From: Candidatus Thorarchaeota archaeon MP8T_1
GTDB lineage: Archaea > Asgardarchaeota > Thorarchaeia > Thorarchaeales > Thorarchaeaceae
Assembly (NCBI GenBank): GCA_002825465.1
Contig: PJER01000003.1
Location: 68,982-132,981, forward strand
DNA: 64,000 bases
Reading direction: 5' to 3'
Shown here: positions 17,331-26,455 of the stretch, one piece after another
Numbering within the stretch: the first letter of the stretch is position 1
Layout: each line of letters starts with the position of its first letter
The notes under the pieces: model-generated
Told to the model about the DNA's origin: nothing
Seen by the model: the letters and a program-made list of their open reading frames with translations, nothing else
Databases searched by the model: none
Program-made: the position numbers and the translations under genes

Positions 17331-18126
17331 TTGCAAGTAAGAAGTTGTATATCAGAGTAAGTCCAAAGAGGAATCCAACTATCGTAGTTATGCCCCATTC
17401 AAATTGAAAGATTTCAGGTGAAGTAACATTTTCTCGAGGATACATTGGAAACATGATATATCCTACCATATTCCAAGCAAAATGGAATGCAATAGGGACC
17501 CATAGATTTCGATTTGACCAGTAGTAGCTTAGAGAAAGGACAACACCACCAAGAAAAATATTGAAAATGAAGATCAGAATAACAAGAAGGGGAACTCCAG
17601 GTGTCGCCCACCAGGTGAAGTGAAGACTCGAAAAGAAAAGAGAACTGATCAGGATTCCTGAAGTCTTTCCAGATAATTTTTCCATTTTTGGAAGTATATA
17701 TCCACGATGTGCAAGCTCCTCAAAAAAAGCAGTTGGAGCTGTGATTATAATTTCTGAGAGTAACAGATCAGCAGTAATCTCATTTGCAGGACGTAGTTGC
17801 CCTCCAAAGAAATACGCAAGTGCAGTAATTAGAGCTGTTGATGCAACTCCTGCAATAGCACCAATAATAACTAACCGCGTTGTTCTATCATCGATCTGGA
17901 TTCCTAGTTTCTCGACTGTAGTTCCATCCCAAGCAGCAAATCTATCGATGACAAAAAACATGAGTATGAATGTAGCAAAAAAGAGCATAGTCCCTACTAG
18001 CCCTTGCATTGTGCTCGAAAAGAATCCTGTGATAATCGGGGACATTTCCACAATCAATAACATCAATGTCATGAAGAGAATAAGTTTCAGAACTTCGATT
18101 TGCTTTTCTTCTTTCACAACAAACAC
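17320..18126 (-). CDS. CPBP-family (Abi/CAAX-protease-like) intramembrane metalloprotease
   Basis: 268 residues, about eight membrane helices. The three family motifs are present: FEELAHRG (glutamate pair plus arginine), FFSSLHF with the conserved histidine, and AFHFAWN near the C terminus. These residues coordinate the metal in Rce1-type intramembrane proteases. Archaeal members have no defined substrate. The frame opens at GTG 18126, and an alternative GTG at 18117 has AGGTG about seven bases upstream. The ambiguity changes only three residues. It is convergent with the slipin-NfeD operon and divergent from the HEAT-repeat gene. Confidence 0.85.
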   Translation of the reverse strand: MFVVKEEKQIEVLKLILFMTLMLLIVEMSPIITGFFSSTMQGLVGTMLFFATFILMFFVIDRFAAWDGTTVEKLGIQIDDRTTRLVIIGAIAGVASTALITALAYFFGGQLRPANEITADLLLSEIIITAPTAFFEELAHRGYILPKMEKLSGKTSGILISSLFFSSLHFTWWATPGVPLLVILIFIFNIFLGGVVLSLSYYWSNRNLWVPIAFHFAWNMVGYIMFPMYPRENVTSPEIFQFEWGITTIVGFLFGLTLIYNFLLAKKK

Positions 18127-18320
18127 CTGTTACTCTCACACAATATCATACCTAAAACTCATACGGTCTTTGGTACAAATAGGTTCATCTGAGAATAGTG
18201 TATATGTAGTGAGAAGTGATATAAGGTGGCATCTGTATTTGACACAACAAGGTCGAGTAATAGCTGGTTTCATATCCAGTTATCAGATGGCTAGCGCACA
18301 TCATCCATGGAGGAGTAGTA

Positions 18321-19487
18321 TTGTCCAAAACAAGGAAATTGTTGCTGGAATTTGATACAGAAGAAGTAGGAAAGCTAGCAAGAGGCAATTCTAACGAAAA
18401 GAAAGCGCTCGTTAAGGCATTTGAAGACTCTTCTGATGTAGTGCGGGAGAGAGCACTCATAGCCGCCATTGATGTTGCAGATCCTAGCCTTGTTGATGAC
18501 ATTGTAAAAGTAATGGATGATAATACGGATGACGTCAGAATTGCTGCAGCACAAGCACTTGCATTCTACCATCAACCAAAAACAGTTCCGAATCTAATTA
18601 AGGGACTAAAGGATGCAAGTCCATGGGTAAGATCACATTGCGCAGTAGGGCTATCAAAGTTGTTAAACGGACCAATTTGGGCACGAATTCCAACTGAGTC
18701 ATTAGACAAATTATTAGATGATTTTCCAGATATGGATGAATTGGAAATCAATAAATTCCTTTCTTCAATCAATATGAAACAAGATGCCATGAATAGATTC
18801 TTGAACTGGCGTTCTAAGAAATTTGATTTGGAAATTGATGTAACTGCAATAGCTGAAGAACTTGAAGGAACACCCATACTTCTTACTGGTGAAACTCGTG
18901 ATGCTTCTGCTGTGTCAGAAGCCACTTCAGTATCAGGGCTCTCTGAAGATGTAGAAACAATTCTTAGTGAACTTCCTGATGAGATATTAGAAACATTACC
19001 TCCTGAAGATTTGAAAAGACTAACACCAGCCTCAGCTCGAGAGCTGGTTCAAAAACTCAAAGTAGCACTTCCAACTACAGAGAAGAAGAAAAAGAAGAAA
19101 GCTGTAAAAGTGCGTAAGGTAACAAAAGTCAAGAAGAAGAAGAAAGAATCAGCTAAAGATACACTTATTGAAAAGCTACCGAAGGAAGTTCGTGAATCGG
19201 TTGGAGTTGATGCATTAGCAGAACTCACTGTTGAAGAATTAGAGGCACTTCTTGCATCTTCCACACCAGAACCAAGCGAGGATACATCTGAAGCAGAAGA
19301 ACCTGAATCAGTCATTGAATACGATGATCCACGCATGACAGAATTTGTTTCTAAATACGGAGAAGAGAAAGCCAATCTATTGATTACTATTCCAGAGTCA
19401 ATGTTAGAAGGAATACCTGAGGAACAAATCAAAGAGATGGATATGGAGACCCTTGAAGGTCTCAAACAGGCTCTTGAACCTCGATAA
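18321..19487 (+). CDS. HEAT-repeat protein with lysine-rich linker and acidic C terminus
   Basis: 388 residues, soluble. Residues about 10-150 are HEAT-type helical repeats (DSSDVVRERALIAAIDVADP, DNTDDVRIAAAQALAFYH, DASPWVRSHCAVGLSKLL). Between about 250 and 280 lies a lysine-rich stretch with runs of six and five lysines, likely nucleic-acid binding or flexible. The rest is made of short repeated helical hairpins of the form LP-DEILETLPPEDLKRLTP / LTVEELEALL / IPEEQIKEMDMETLEGL with acidic spacers. The start is TTG 18321, firmly supported by GGAGGAG five bases upstream. It ends seven bases from the convergent VWA gene. It is probably a scaffold; no enzymatic motif is seen. Confidence 0.75.
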   Translation: MSKTRKLLLEFDTEEVGKLARGNSNEKKALVKAFEDSSDVVRERALIAAIDVADPSLVDDIVKVMDDNTDDVRIAAAQALAFYHQPKTVPNLIKGLKDASPWVRSHCAVGLSKLLNGPIWARIPTESLDKLLDDFPDMDELEINKFLSSINMKQDAMNRFLNWRSKKFDLEIDVTAIAEELEGTPILLTGETRDASAVSEATSVSGLSEDVETILSELPDEILETLPPEDLKRLTPASARELVQKLKVALPTTEKKKKKKAVKVRKVTKVKKKKKESAKDTLIEKLPKEVRESVGVDALAELTVEELEALLASSTPEPSEDTSEAEEPESVIEYDDPRMTEFVSKYGEEKANLLITIPESMLEGIPEEQIKEMDMETLEGLKQALEPR

Positions 19488-19494
19488 TCAAATT

Positions 19495-20787
19495 CTATCC
19501 CGAACCTCTAATTACAACAGCAAATTCACCAGCTAATTTACCGTACCATTCCAATAGGTCTCGGATATTATCGACATGACGATAACTTCCATTTCCATAG
19601 TGTGCAATTGCCAGCATCAATTCTTCATCAATCTCACTACGTTCACCAAGACCAATACTATAGATAACAAGACGTGTGCGATCAGGAAAGCGTTCTTTGA
19701 GGACCTTTAATGGCGGGGGTCCAGAAGTTGTCATCCCATCTGTAAGCATGATCAGCATAGTCGGTTTATCTGGGTCTCCGAATTCTTCCATGATTTCGCT
19801 CGCTTTTGCGAGAGCTGTACCCATATCTGTTAGGGTCCCACCTTCTTCCACTTTATCAACAACATGTGTACTTATAATCTGGAGACCTAGAGCTTTTTCT
19901 CTTCCTGTACATTCGACAAAAGGTTGAACTTCACCAGTTTCGGAATTCAAGAAGGTCATCTCGCTAACATCTTTTTCAAAGGTGATAACGCCAACTTTTT
20001 CACCATACCCTCGTCCAACTTTTTCTGCAAGATATAGCAAAACAGCCATAGCTGCTGCTTCTGCACGACTCACATTTTTACCTTCTTCAAAGCGATTCAG
20101 AAATGCTTGAACCTCGGGACTATCACCAGCTAAATCTTTCAATCCCTCTCTTGCATGGGCAATATCCTGAACAGGTACATCTGTTGTCTTCATTGAACCG
20201 CTGGTATCAATGCAAAGTACAGCATTAAATGGTGTTGCAATGCCAACTGTCTTGAACTGATAGCCAGTTTTTTCACGTAGTGCCTCGAATGCAAGTTTGG
20301 CGAAACTCTTTCCTGAGAGTGCAGGTTTTGTGGTTAGGATTTCAACTTTAATGTCAAGTTCAGGCCAATTGAAAGACATCCCAGGATACACTAAGCGACC
20401 GCCAATTATGTCTTCAAGAGATTTCACTTTTTCAGCCGCACGAGTGACGAGATCCTCAGTATTTGCGTCCTCAGTCAGTGGTTTAATCCCAAACTCAACA
20501 TATTCCAAAGCGGTCATATCCTGATCATATAGAGTGACTTCAACTAAATCACCTTCCATTAGAAGTGAAGCCTCAAGAACTAGTGTATCTACTGAAATTT
20601 TATCCTCAGCAATATCCTTACTTATTCGAATCTCAGCCGCACCCCAAAAACTACTCTGTGAGTCTTCAAAAACAACTATTGAACCAATATCAGCATCTAG
20701 GGATTCTGCAGTTTTTGGGTGTAGATGGGCAAATCCTCTGAGGTCGCCACCATCAACAATTTCAAGTTCTAATTTCTTGGTGATAAT
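19495..20787 (-). CDS. Cdc48-N-like domain plus von Willebrand A (VWA) domain protein, intact MIDAS
   Basis: About 430 residues from a proposed ATT start. Residues about 3-165 resemble the substrate-binding N domain of Cdc48/VAT ATPases: a double-psi barrel with RGFAHLHPKTAESLDADIGS and a closing LVLEASLLMEGDLVEV, then a second subdomain. Residues about 188-430 are a VWA domain with a complete metal-ion-dependent adhesion site: DTSGSMK, TLTDMGTAL and MLTDGMTTSGPP. AGGAGG at 20793-20798 lies exactly five bases before ATT 20787, just before the domain begins. In-frame ATG 20892 has no ribosome site and would overlap the upstream gene. It lies 67 bases after the amidohydrolase gene on the same strand. 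An adaptor or chaperone-like role is an inference. Confidence 0.8.
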   Translation of the reverse strand: MITKKLELEIVDGGDLRGFAHLHPKTAESLDADIGSIVVFEDSQSSFWGAAEIRISKDIAEDKISVDTLVLEASLLMEGDLVEVTLYDQDMTALEYVEFGIKPLTEDANTEDLVTRAAEKVKSLEDIIGGRLVYPGMSFNWPELDIKVEILTTKPALSGKSFAKLAFEALREKTGYQFKTVGIATPFNAVLCIDTSGSMKTTDVPVQDIAHAREGLKDLAGDSPEVQAFLNRFEEGKNVSRAEAAAMAVLLYLAEKVGRGYGEKVGVITFEKDVSEMTFLNSETGEVQPFVECTGREKALGLQIISTHVVDKVEEGGTLTDMGTALAKASEIMEEFGDPDKPTMLIMLTDGMTTSGPPPLKVLKERFPDRTRLVIYSIGLGERSEIDEELMLAIAHYGNGSYRHVDNIRDLLEWYGKLAGEFAVVIRGSG

Positions 20788-20854
20788 CGTTGCCTCCTGT
20801 TGTCGGGTATGAACTCCTCTAGTTTCTATTGTTATAAAGAATATGAGGTTCTTA

Positions 20855-22360
20855 CTATTTGAGATGATTGAGTACGTTCCCAGCAAAATCATCAGTTGGT
20901 TTGAGTGTAATTGAGTGATCGGCAAGAGTACGCATTAGAATGGAGTTGAAACTCTGAGATGCATTTTCAACTGACTCAATTCTTGTCTTTCCCTTTGTAC
21001 TTAACAGTGAGCAGCTAACAGAACCACCAATTTTTCTGTGCACCCAGACTTGAATTTCTTTGACAGGGTCATTTCTCCGAAAGCACATTATATATGAATC
21101 AAGATACACTCCATTGAATCCACCATCAGACAGATTCATGGGTTCAGGCCATGTTCCTGACGGAGGTAACATCAAATCAAGAGAAGAAAGATCCCAAATA
21201 TCATCACTGAGAAGGGTTAGAAGTGTGTTCTCCAATGTCCCTTGTTTTTCTCCTTTTGGATCGGATATGATAAATTGAGAAGGAACCGTTTGAGACCCTA
21301 CAGATGTTGAAAATGGCTTCTGAATAAGTGATAATGCATTCCCGCCAAGAATGCGTTGTGCATCAGCAAGAGTACCTGGAAAGTCATGTGAAAGAAGATG
21401 TAAGATGACATCTGCTGCCTGAACTGACAGAAAACTGAAATCAGTCCCAAAGAGTATCTTTTCAGACCAAGAGAAACCAGAGTGATTCAAACGTTCGAAT
21501 GCAGATTCGAATAGAACAGGCACATCAAGATCATGTAGGGTAGATGTTTCTGCAAAGATGTGAGGGTCTCGAAGTACTTCATATAGACGAGGGTCTCCAG
21601 GGGACATTCCACAATGAGCAAGGATGATTCGAAGACCTCTCATTGCAGATCCACAATCAGGATCATTTCGAATTGATTCTACTAGGTTCTTTATCTTCAT
21701 CACTGTTGTGATGTTGCGAGTATCAAATATAACGGGAATCGCTAACTCACCCGCCCGTTTAACTACATCCTTTGTCATATGTCCCTCTATTGAATCCACA
21801 AAGAGCTGTGCCAATGGATGGAGTTTGAGACCACGTAAACCTAGTTCGGTGATACTTCTGTCAAGCTCTTGAACTGCAAGACCTCTTTGTCGTGTTTCAT
21901 CCATAGGATCTACACGAGCAAATCCAATGAGTCTTGTTGAGTGTGGTGCTCTCGTTGTCCAACCTGCAATCTTATCATTTGAAACCTTGAAAGATGGATC
22001 TTTTGACTTCTCAGGTTTTGAATAATCGTCAGTATAGGGAAAGACAATAGTTCTATCAACTAGCCACCCATGGTCCAATCTTGCCCAACTTTCTTTGCTG
22101 TTGAAGCACTTGGAGGCCAAAGGAGGAGGTTCAATACGAATAGGTTCATAGAGAAGAGCATCATCATTGACCATCTGTTGTGCTAATTTCTGCATCTCAA
22201 ACCAGAGACTAGCATAGAAATCATAACTACCAGCAGGAGTATTTCTGTGACCTTTTTCTTTCCCCATGTGATGGTGGCTATCTACGATGTACAATTGATA
22301 CTCGTCACCTTTTCTTATTCCTCTCTCGGGAATATCGGTCGTAGCTTGTACGATAAGCAT
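20855..22360 (-). CDS. Amidohydrolase-2-family (TIM-barrel metal hydrolase) protein with extra C-terminal domain
   Basis: 501 residues. The first about 340 residues follow the amidohydrolase-related fold: DSHHHMG (residues 27-33, the metal-binding D-x-H-x-H type site), ELGLRGLKLHPLAQ, RIILAHCGMSP and ILFGTDFSF with the catalytic aspartate. These enzymes hydrolyse or decarboxylate carboxylic substrates using a bound metal. A C-terminal domain of about 150 residues (DIWDLSSLDLMLPPSGTWPE onwards) is not part of the usual family. It is matched, though diverged, in the middle of the 887-residue neighbour. Start ATG 22360. It is co-oriented with, and just upstream of, the Cdc48N-VWA gene. The substrate is unknown. 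Confidence 0.8.
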   Translation of the reverse strand: MLIVQATTDIPERGIRKGDEYQLYIVDSHHHMGKEKGHRNTPAGSYDFYASLWFEMQKLAQQMVNDDALLYEPIRIEPPPLASKCFNSKESWARLDHGWLVDRTIVFPYTDDYSKPEKSKDPSFKVSNDKIAGWTTRAPHSTRLIGFARVDPMDETRQRGLAVQELDRSITELGLRGLKLHPLAQLFVDSIEGHMTKDVVKRAGELAIPVIFDTRNITTVMKIKNLVESIRNDPDCGSAMRGLRIILAHCGMSPGDPRLYEVLRDPHIFAETSTLHDLDVPVLFESAFERLNHSGFSWSEKILFGTDFSFLSVQAADVILHLLSHDFPGTLADAQRILGGNALSLIQKPFSTSVGSQTVPSQFIISDPKGEKQGTLENTLLTLLSDDIWDLSSLDLMLPPSGTWPEPMNLSDGGFNGVYLDSYIMCFRRNDPVKEIQVWVHRKIGGSVSCSLLSTKGKTRIESVENASQSFNSILMRTLADHSITLKPTDDFAGNVLNHLK

Positions 22361-22500
22361 GGGTAAGCCAGTCCTTGTATTGTGTTCTTTTCACTGATGT
22401 GTTAAATACTTGTATCATGGTGCGAAAGTTACTAACACTTCTATCTACACTATGCATATATCAGCTACTGCAACAATCAAAATAGAGGTCGCACACCGTC

Positions 22501-25164
22501 ATGATAATCGTAGAGGACATTGAGGCAAATGAGATACATAGGTTCGTTGTTATTGATGCCTCATTGCAACTAGGTATTGTGCGAGCTGGAACCTACATTC
22601 ATACCTTTGATCCTGACAGAGCCTTTTCATATTACAACATGGTCGAAAATCAGCTACATGATTTTGCAACACATTATCCAGGTGCTTTCAAATATCTCCC
22701 AAGGAGAGCCTACGATTACCTAAAGAGACCTCAGCTTCTAAGTGAATTTACTCAGGGAGCTTCAGATCTTTCTCAATCTAGTTGGTTAGTGGACTTTTTA
22801 GTTGTGAATCCGCTTATTGGATTTGGTGACACTATTTTACCCGCTTCCCAGCAAGATGCTAATGTTGAGTCAGTTTACAGATGGTCGACACTACCGCCAA
22901 ACAGCCCAAGGATATATCATCTTCAGGACATGCGATCCAATAGAAGGACTCCAAAAGGTTGGGGATGTTTTTTGAATGCAAAAGACCTCTCTTTGTCAAC
23001 AAAGGGGCCTAACCGAGTGGACCTTCTCGAATATGTAAAATTAGGAAACCCCATATTCATCGAACTTAATTCTCCAGAAGATTTAGATCCTCTTTTAGAA
23101 TGGATTATTCTACTAAAGGAGGCAGGGCTCAATCCTCCAAAACTGGTTTTGAAGGCAAGAAGTCAGAAAGATTGGGGAAAAAACATCACTCGATTGTTAG
23201 ACATTCCGAATAGTATTCTATTGACTGCAGGTGCTTCGATTTCATCACTAGCAACTATCATTCGATATATGAGAAAACAACAAGGTGATAACCTTTGGTC
23301 AAAACGGTTGATGTTTGCATCTTCTTATCCTGAAACACAGCTGGGAGATAGTGTATCTGAAATCTTATCCTACTTTCTTAGTCGAAATCTATCAGCAACG
23401 CCAGTTGAAATTCAGAGAATCATAGGAGGAAACATGCTGGAACTATTGCCACCTAGACCACCATTCTTGGTATATCGAACAAACAACAACTCGGTAATAG
23501 CTGAAGAAAATCTTGGAAAATCAGCTTTGAATGAACTTGTCAGAATCTTTCAACTTCTTGATGCACGTAAGATGCTTAGGATTGCGTCACTTGATCATAT
23601 GATTGACGATGATGGTGGAACTATTGACCTTGAAAGTGCAGTCATAACAGCTATTGAACCAAATGGTGAGAAAGCCATCAGCCTCTCCATCATATTGGAG
23701 AAGAACGGAGCAGTAATGATTTCGGGATGGAAACGAGCTTTCAATGATAGTGTTAAGAAACGAGATGGTATGTTAATTCAGACACTTGTAAGAGCAAATG
23801 CAAAACTGGATGGTCCCATCTTCAGTTCACCTGCACATTTAGTCAAATTTGATGAGGCTCTTCTAAAGTGTCTTGATGTGGAAGAGTCTCGTCCGATTTT
23901 ATCTGCTCTTCATTTTAGCATTGAAATTGCAAAAACTGAGAAGGGCATCTTCCTTATGTGTTCAAAGGATATGGCTGCCCTTGATTTGCACCCTGATGAC
24001 CATGTTCTCGCATTAGAAACAAGAACTGGAAGATGGACTGCAGGAAGGGTACGTGATAATTCCAAATGCTTAGAGAAGTCTGTTGTTATTTCTGAGATTG
24101 ATTCATCAATTGCAGGTTTTAGAAACTCATCAGTTGTAAATATCGTTAAAATCGATGGTGACATACCTGATGTCAATAGATTGATTTTGTCATATAAGGC
24201 TGAGAAACTTCTTTCTAATACTGAATTATTAGCATCAATTCATCTTTACGAAAATGAGATATTAGAATCAATTCAAGGAAGATACATTGGTGTTGGATCA
24301 AAACTTCAAGTAGGTTCAGAAGAAAGACCAATGAAACTTACAATCGGATACTCTGAGCCAAAACTCAAATCTGGACAAATTGGAAGAATTAGTGGAGATA
24401 GCATAATTCTAAGACCTCATCAGAGTTTTCGTGAAGTCAATATTGTGCTGTGTATTTCGAAAGGAAAGAATATGAGTAAGAAGGATGTACCTTTCAAATC
24501 ACTACATTCAACTATTCGAGAGTTGAAAGATTTGATAGAGATTGTTCCAGAGGTCGGAACATTCTTGAAAGGGCTATCCAATTCTCTTACATATGCAGAA
24601 GTTTCAGCTTTGGCATCGCTTTTGTTAATTAATACATTCATGCACAATCGGACAGAAGGAAGACTAGGACTAGTCACCTTTGCAGAAGCTCCCGAGAAGT
24701 TTTCTATTCAATATGGTCCAGAGATCAGACCTTCGATTGAATTCCTAGGAGACCTTCAGTCTGAGGAAGTCCTGGTTTCTCTAATCTTCTCAATTCTTGA
24801 TAATGCTAAAGAAACAGGAGGTTATGAGAAAATGGAAGGGGCATATCGCTCTATTGCAGAATATCTAGAGGATTTCGGATCTTCACGTCCAACACTCTTA
24901 TTGGTATTTTCGGGGGAAATTGGAAAATATGATGAAGAACATCTACCTTTCATCCAAGCAATCAAAAACAACGAGAGATATCAAATAGAATTCTTCACAT
25001 TTGATAAGAAATCAAACCAAAAGGGCGCATTGCGATTGCTTAAGGGGATAAAAGCACGGGTTATACCTATGGAGTCATTTTCATCACAATTGTTTCTGGG
25101 CCATATTATGGATGTTATTGATAACCTAGTTCCAAGTGGTTCTAGCTCCCAGTCCGACGCTTGA
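22501..25164 (+). CDS. Large fusion protein: degenerate amidohydrolase - Cdc48-N-like - MIDAS-less VWA
   Basis: 887 residues. The N-terminal third parallels the divergent 501-residue amidohydrolase but has lost its metal motifs. The match is clearest at RIIGGNMLELLPPRPP, the counterpart of RILGGNALSLIQKP. A middle region (about 330-640) corresponds to that protein's C-terminal domain plus a Cdc48-N-like part (KDMAALDLHPDDHVLALETR). From about 640 it parallels the VWA protein at 19495: EVNIVLCISKGKNMSKKDVP aligns with NAVLCIDTSGSMKTTDVP, and VTFAEAPEKFS with VTFEKDVSEMT. The MIDAS residues are gone (SKGKN for DTSGS, FSGEIG for LTDGM). No enzymatic activity is expected; it is probably a structural partner. 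It is divergent from the amidohydrolase gene and overlaps the convergent gene by 23 bases. Confidence 0.75.
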   Translation: MIIVEDIEANEIHRFVVIDASLQLGIVRAGTYIHTFDPDRAFSYYNMVENQLHDFATHYPGAFKYLPRRAYDYLKRPQLLSEFTQGASDLSQSSWLVDFLVVNPLIGFGDTILPASQQDANVESVYRWSTLPPNSPRIYHLQDMRSNRRTPKGWGCFLNAKDLSLSTKGPNRVDLLEYVKLGNPIFIELNSPEDLDPLLEWIILLKEAGLNPPKLVLKARSQKDWGKNITRLLDIPNSILLTAGASISSLATIIRYMRKQQGDNLWSKRLMFASSYPETQLGDSVSEILSYFLSRNLSATPVEIQRIIGGNMLELLPPRPPFLVYRTNNNSVIAEENLGKSALNELVRIFQLLDARKMLRIASLDHMIDDDGGTIDLESAVITAIEPNGEKAISLSIILEKNGAVMISGWKRAFNDSVKKRDGMLIQTLVRANAKLDGPIFSSPAHLVKFDEALLKCLDVEESRPILSALHFSIEIAKTEKGIFLMCSKDMAALDLHPDDHVLALETRTGRWTAGRVRDNSKCLEKSVVISEIDSSIAGFRNSSVVNIVKIDGDIPDVNRLILSYKAEKLLSNTELLASIHLYENEILESIQGRYIGVGSKLQVGSEERPMKLTIGYSEPKLKSGQIGRISGDSIILRPHQSFREVNIVLCISKGKNMSKKDVPFKSLHSTIRELKDLIEIVPEVGTFLKGLSNSLTYAEVSALASLLLINTFMHNRTEGRLGLVTFAEAPEKFSIQYGPEIRPSIEFLGDLQSEEVLVSLIFSILDNAKETGGYEKMEGAYRSIAEYLEDFGSSRPTLLLVFSGEIGKYDEEHLPFIQAIKNNERYQIEFFTFDKKSNQKGALRLLKGIKARVIPMESFSSQLFLGHIMDVIDNLVPSGSSSQSDA

Positions 25165-26452
25165 AATTCAATGATTCAATCTCTGACGATTTTGTATCTA
25201 ATTGGCTAAGTTCAATTTCTATCCTATCTATTATTGCTCGGATAGAAGCCATTTTTGAAACTATGTGTTGAAGTTCATTAGAACTCAGTGAAACATTACC
25301 CTTTTCAAATTCCTTTTCAATTTCCCAAAGTTTGGTCGAGATGCTAGATATTATCTTTGTATCCTCTTCCATACGACGTAATTCATGAATTGCATCGTAT
25401 GGGAGTTCATCTACCACTTCTAATCTCCCATCCTTAAGCAATTTCCCTAGTCGTGTACTATTATGACTGACCTTGGACAAAAGTGGAGAGAAACGGGAAA
25501 TTAATTCCACCAATCGGGTTCGCACGATTGATATTGATTGGGAATCTATCACAGTAGATGCTGGAGATTTGTGTGTTGATTGAGGTTCCATTTTGGGTTC
25601 TTCGATGATAACTTTCGGTCCAGTCTTAGATACTTCAGTTGGAGTAAACCAAAGTGGAGACAAGTATCTATTCAAAATAAGCTCTGGAGAGAGTCCTTCA
25701 ATGGTTGCAAAAGTAGCGACCTGCAAAACACTATCCCAGAGATATACAAAAACTTCAGAATCGCGAACGAGAAGAAGAGAAGAAATTGCATCTTTTGTTT
25801 TTCTGAAAAGTTCCAGACCAATGAGCCATCTTGTTAGAAGGGGAATAGGGGGAGATATCTTCAGAGGATTTCCTGATTTTGCGAGGATTATTTTTGATGA
25901 CAAGTCAGTCTTCAGGACCTTCTTAATCAGGGTAGTAGGTTTTGATTTTGTCGACTCAAGTGATATAGAGAGTAAATTTGTAACAATGCCACTAGCAGAA
26001 TCGGAAATGAGTTGCTCAATATAGTCCAAATTGACATCTTCATCATTGGAATCATTTCGACCAGCCAGAATCTGTCCTACAATACCAAGCAATTCAGAGA
26101 CCTTAATCGCTCCTGAATTAAACCCAACAACTACAGAGGATGCTTTGCTATTCATTATATGGGGTTCAATTAATGTCACAAGTTTTGAGTCAGTGTGATT
26201 GCCTAGAATAAATAATCCATGACTTATTTTGGGATTTGTTTCTAGAATGAGTCGAATGAACCTATCAGTTGGAATGATGAGATTTTCCTGTATTTCTTTA
26301 TCTTGTATTCTTCCTTTGAATCCTTTTCCAAGGAGACCCTGTTCAATCCAACCTATGGATAGTTCTCCAGTGGGTAAGGAAGACACAATGAAAGAAGAAA
26401 CTTGACCACTATGATACATTGCCTGAAGTCTTGTTACTAAACTTTCAGACAA
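25142..26452 (-). CDS. Protein of unknown function with C-terminal coiled coil, VWA-cluster member
   Basis: 436 residues, soluble. The first about 280 residues are a mixed alpha/beta region with no motif I recognise. Residues about 300-436 are long charged helices (ELRRMEEDTKIISSISTKLW, MASIRAIIDRIEIELSQL), predicted to form a coiled coil. A proline- and serine-rich linker (KTGPKVIIEEPKMEPQ onward) separates the two. It begins three bases after the MIDAS-less VWA gene and is the last gene of a three-gene operon (28704 to 25142). The coiled coil suggests an assembly subunit of the complex; this rests on context only. Confidence 0.65.
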   Translation of the reverse strand: MSESLVTRLQAMYHSGQVSSFIVSSLPTGELSIGWIEQGLLGKGFKGRIQDKEIQENLIIPTDRFIRLILETNPKISHGLFILGNHTDSKLVTLIEPHIMNSKASSVVVGFNSGAIKVSELLGIVGQILAGRNDSNDEDVNLDYIEQLISDSASGIVTNLLSISLESTKSKPTTLIKKVLKTDLSSKIILAKSGNPLKISPPIPLLTRWLIGLELFRKTKDAISSLLLVRDSEVFVYLWDSVLQVATFATIEGLSPELILNRYLSPLWFTPTEVSKTGPKVIIEEPKMEPQSTHKSPASTVIDSQSISIVRTRLVELISRFSPLLSKVSHNSTRLGKLLKDGRLEVVDELPYDAIHELRRMEEDTKIISSISTKLWEIEKEFEKGNVSLSSNELQHIVSKMASIRAIIDRIEIELSQLDTKSSEIESLNFKRRTGS

Positions 26453-26455
26453 AAT

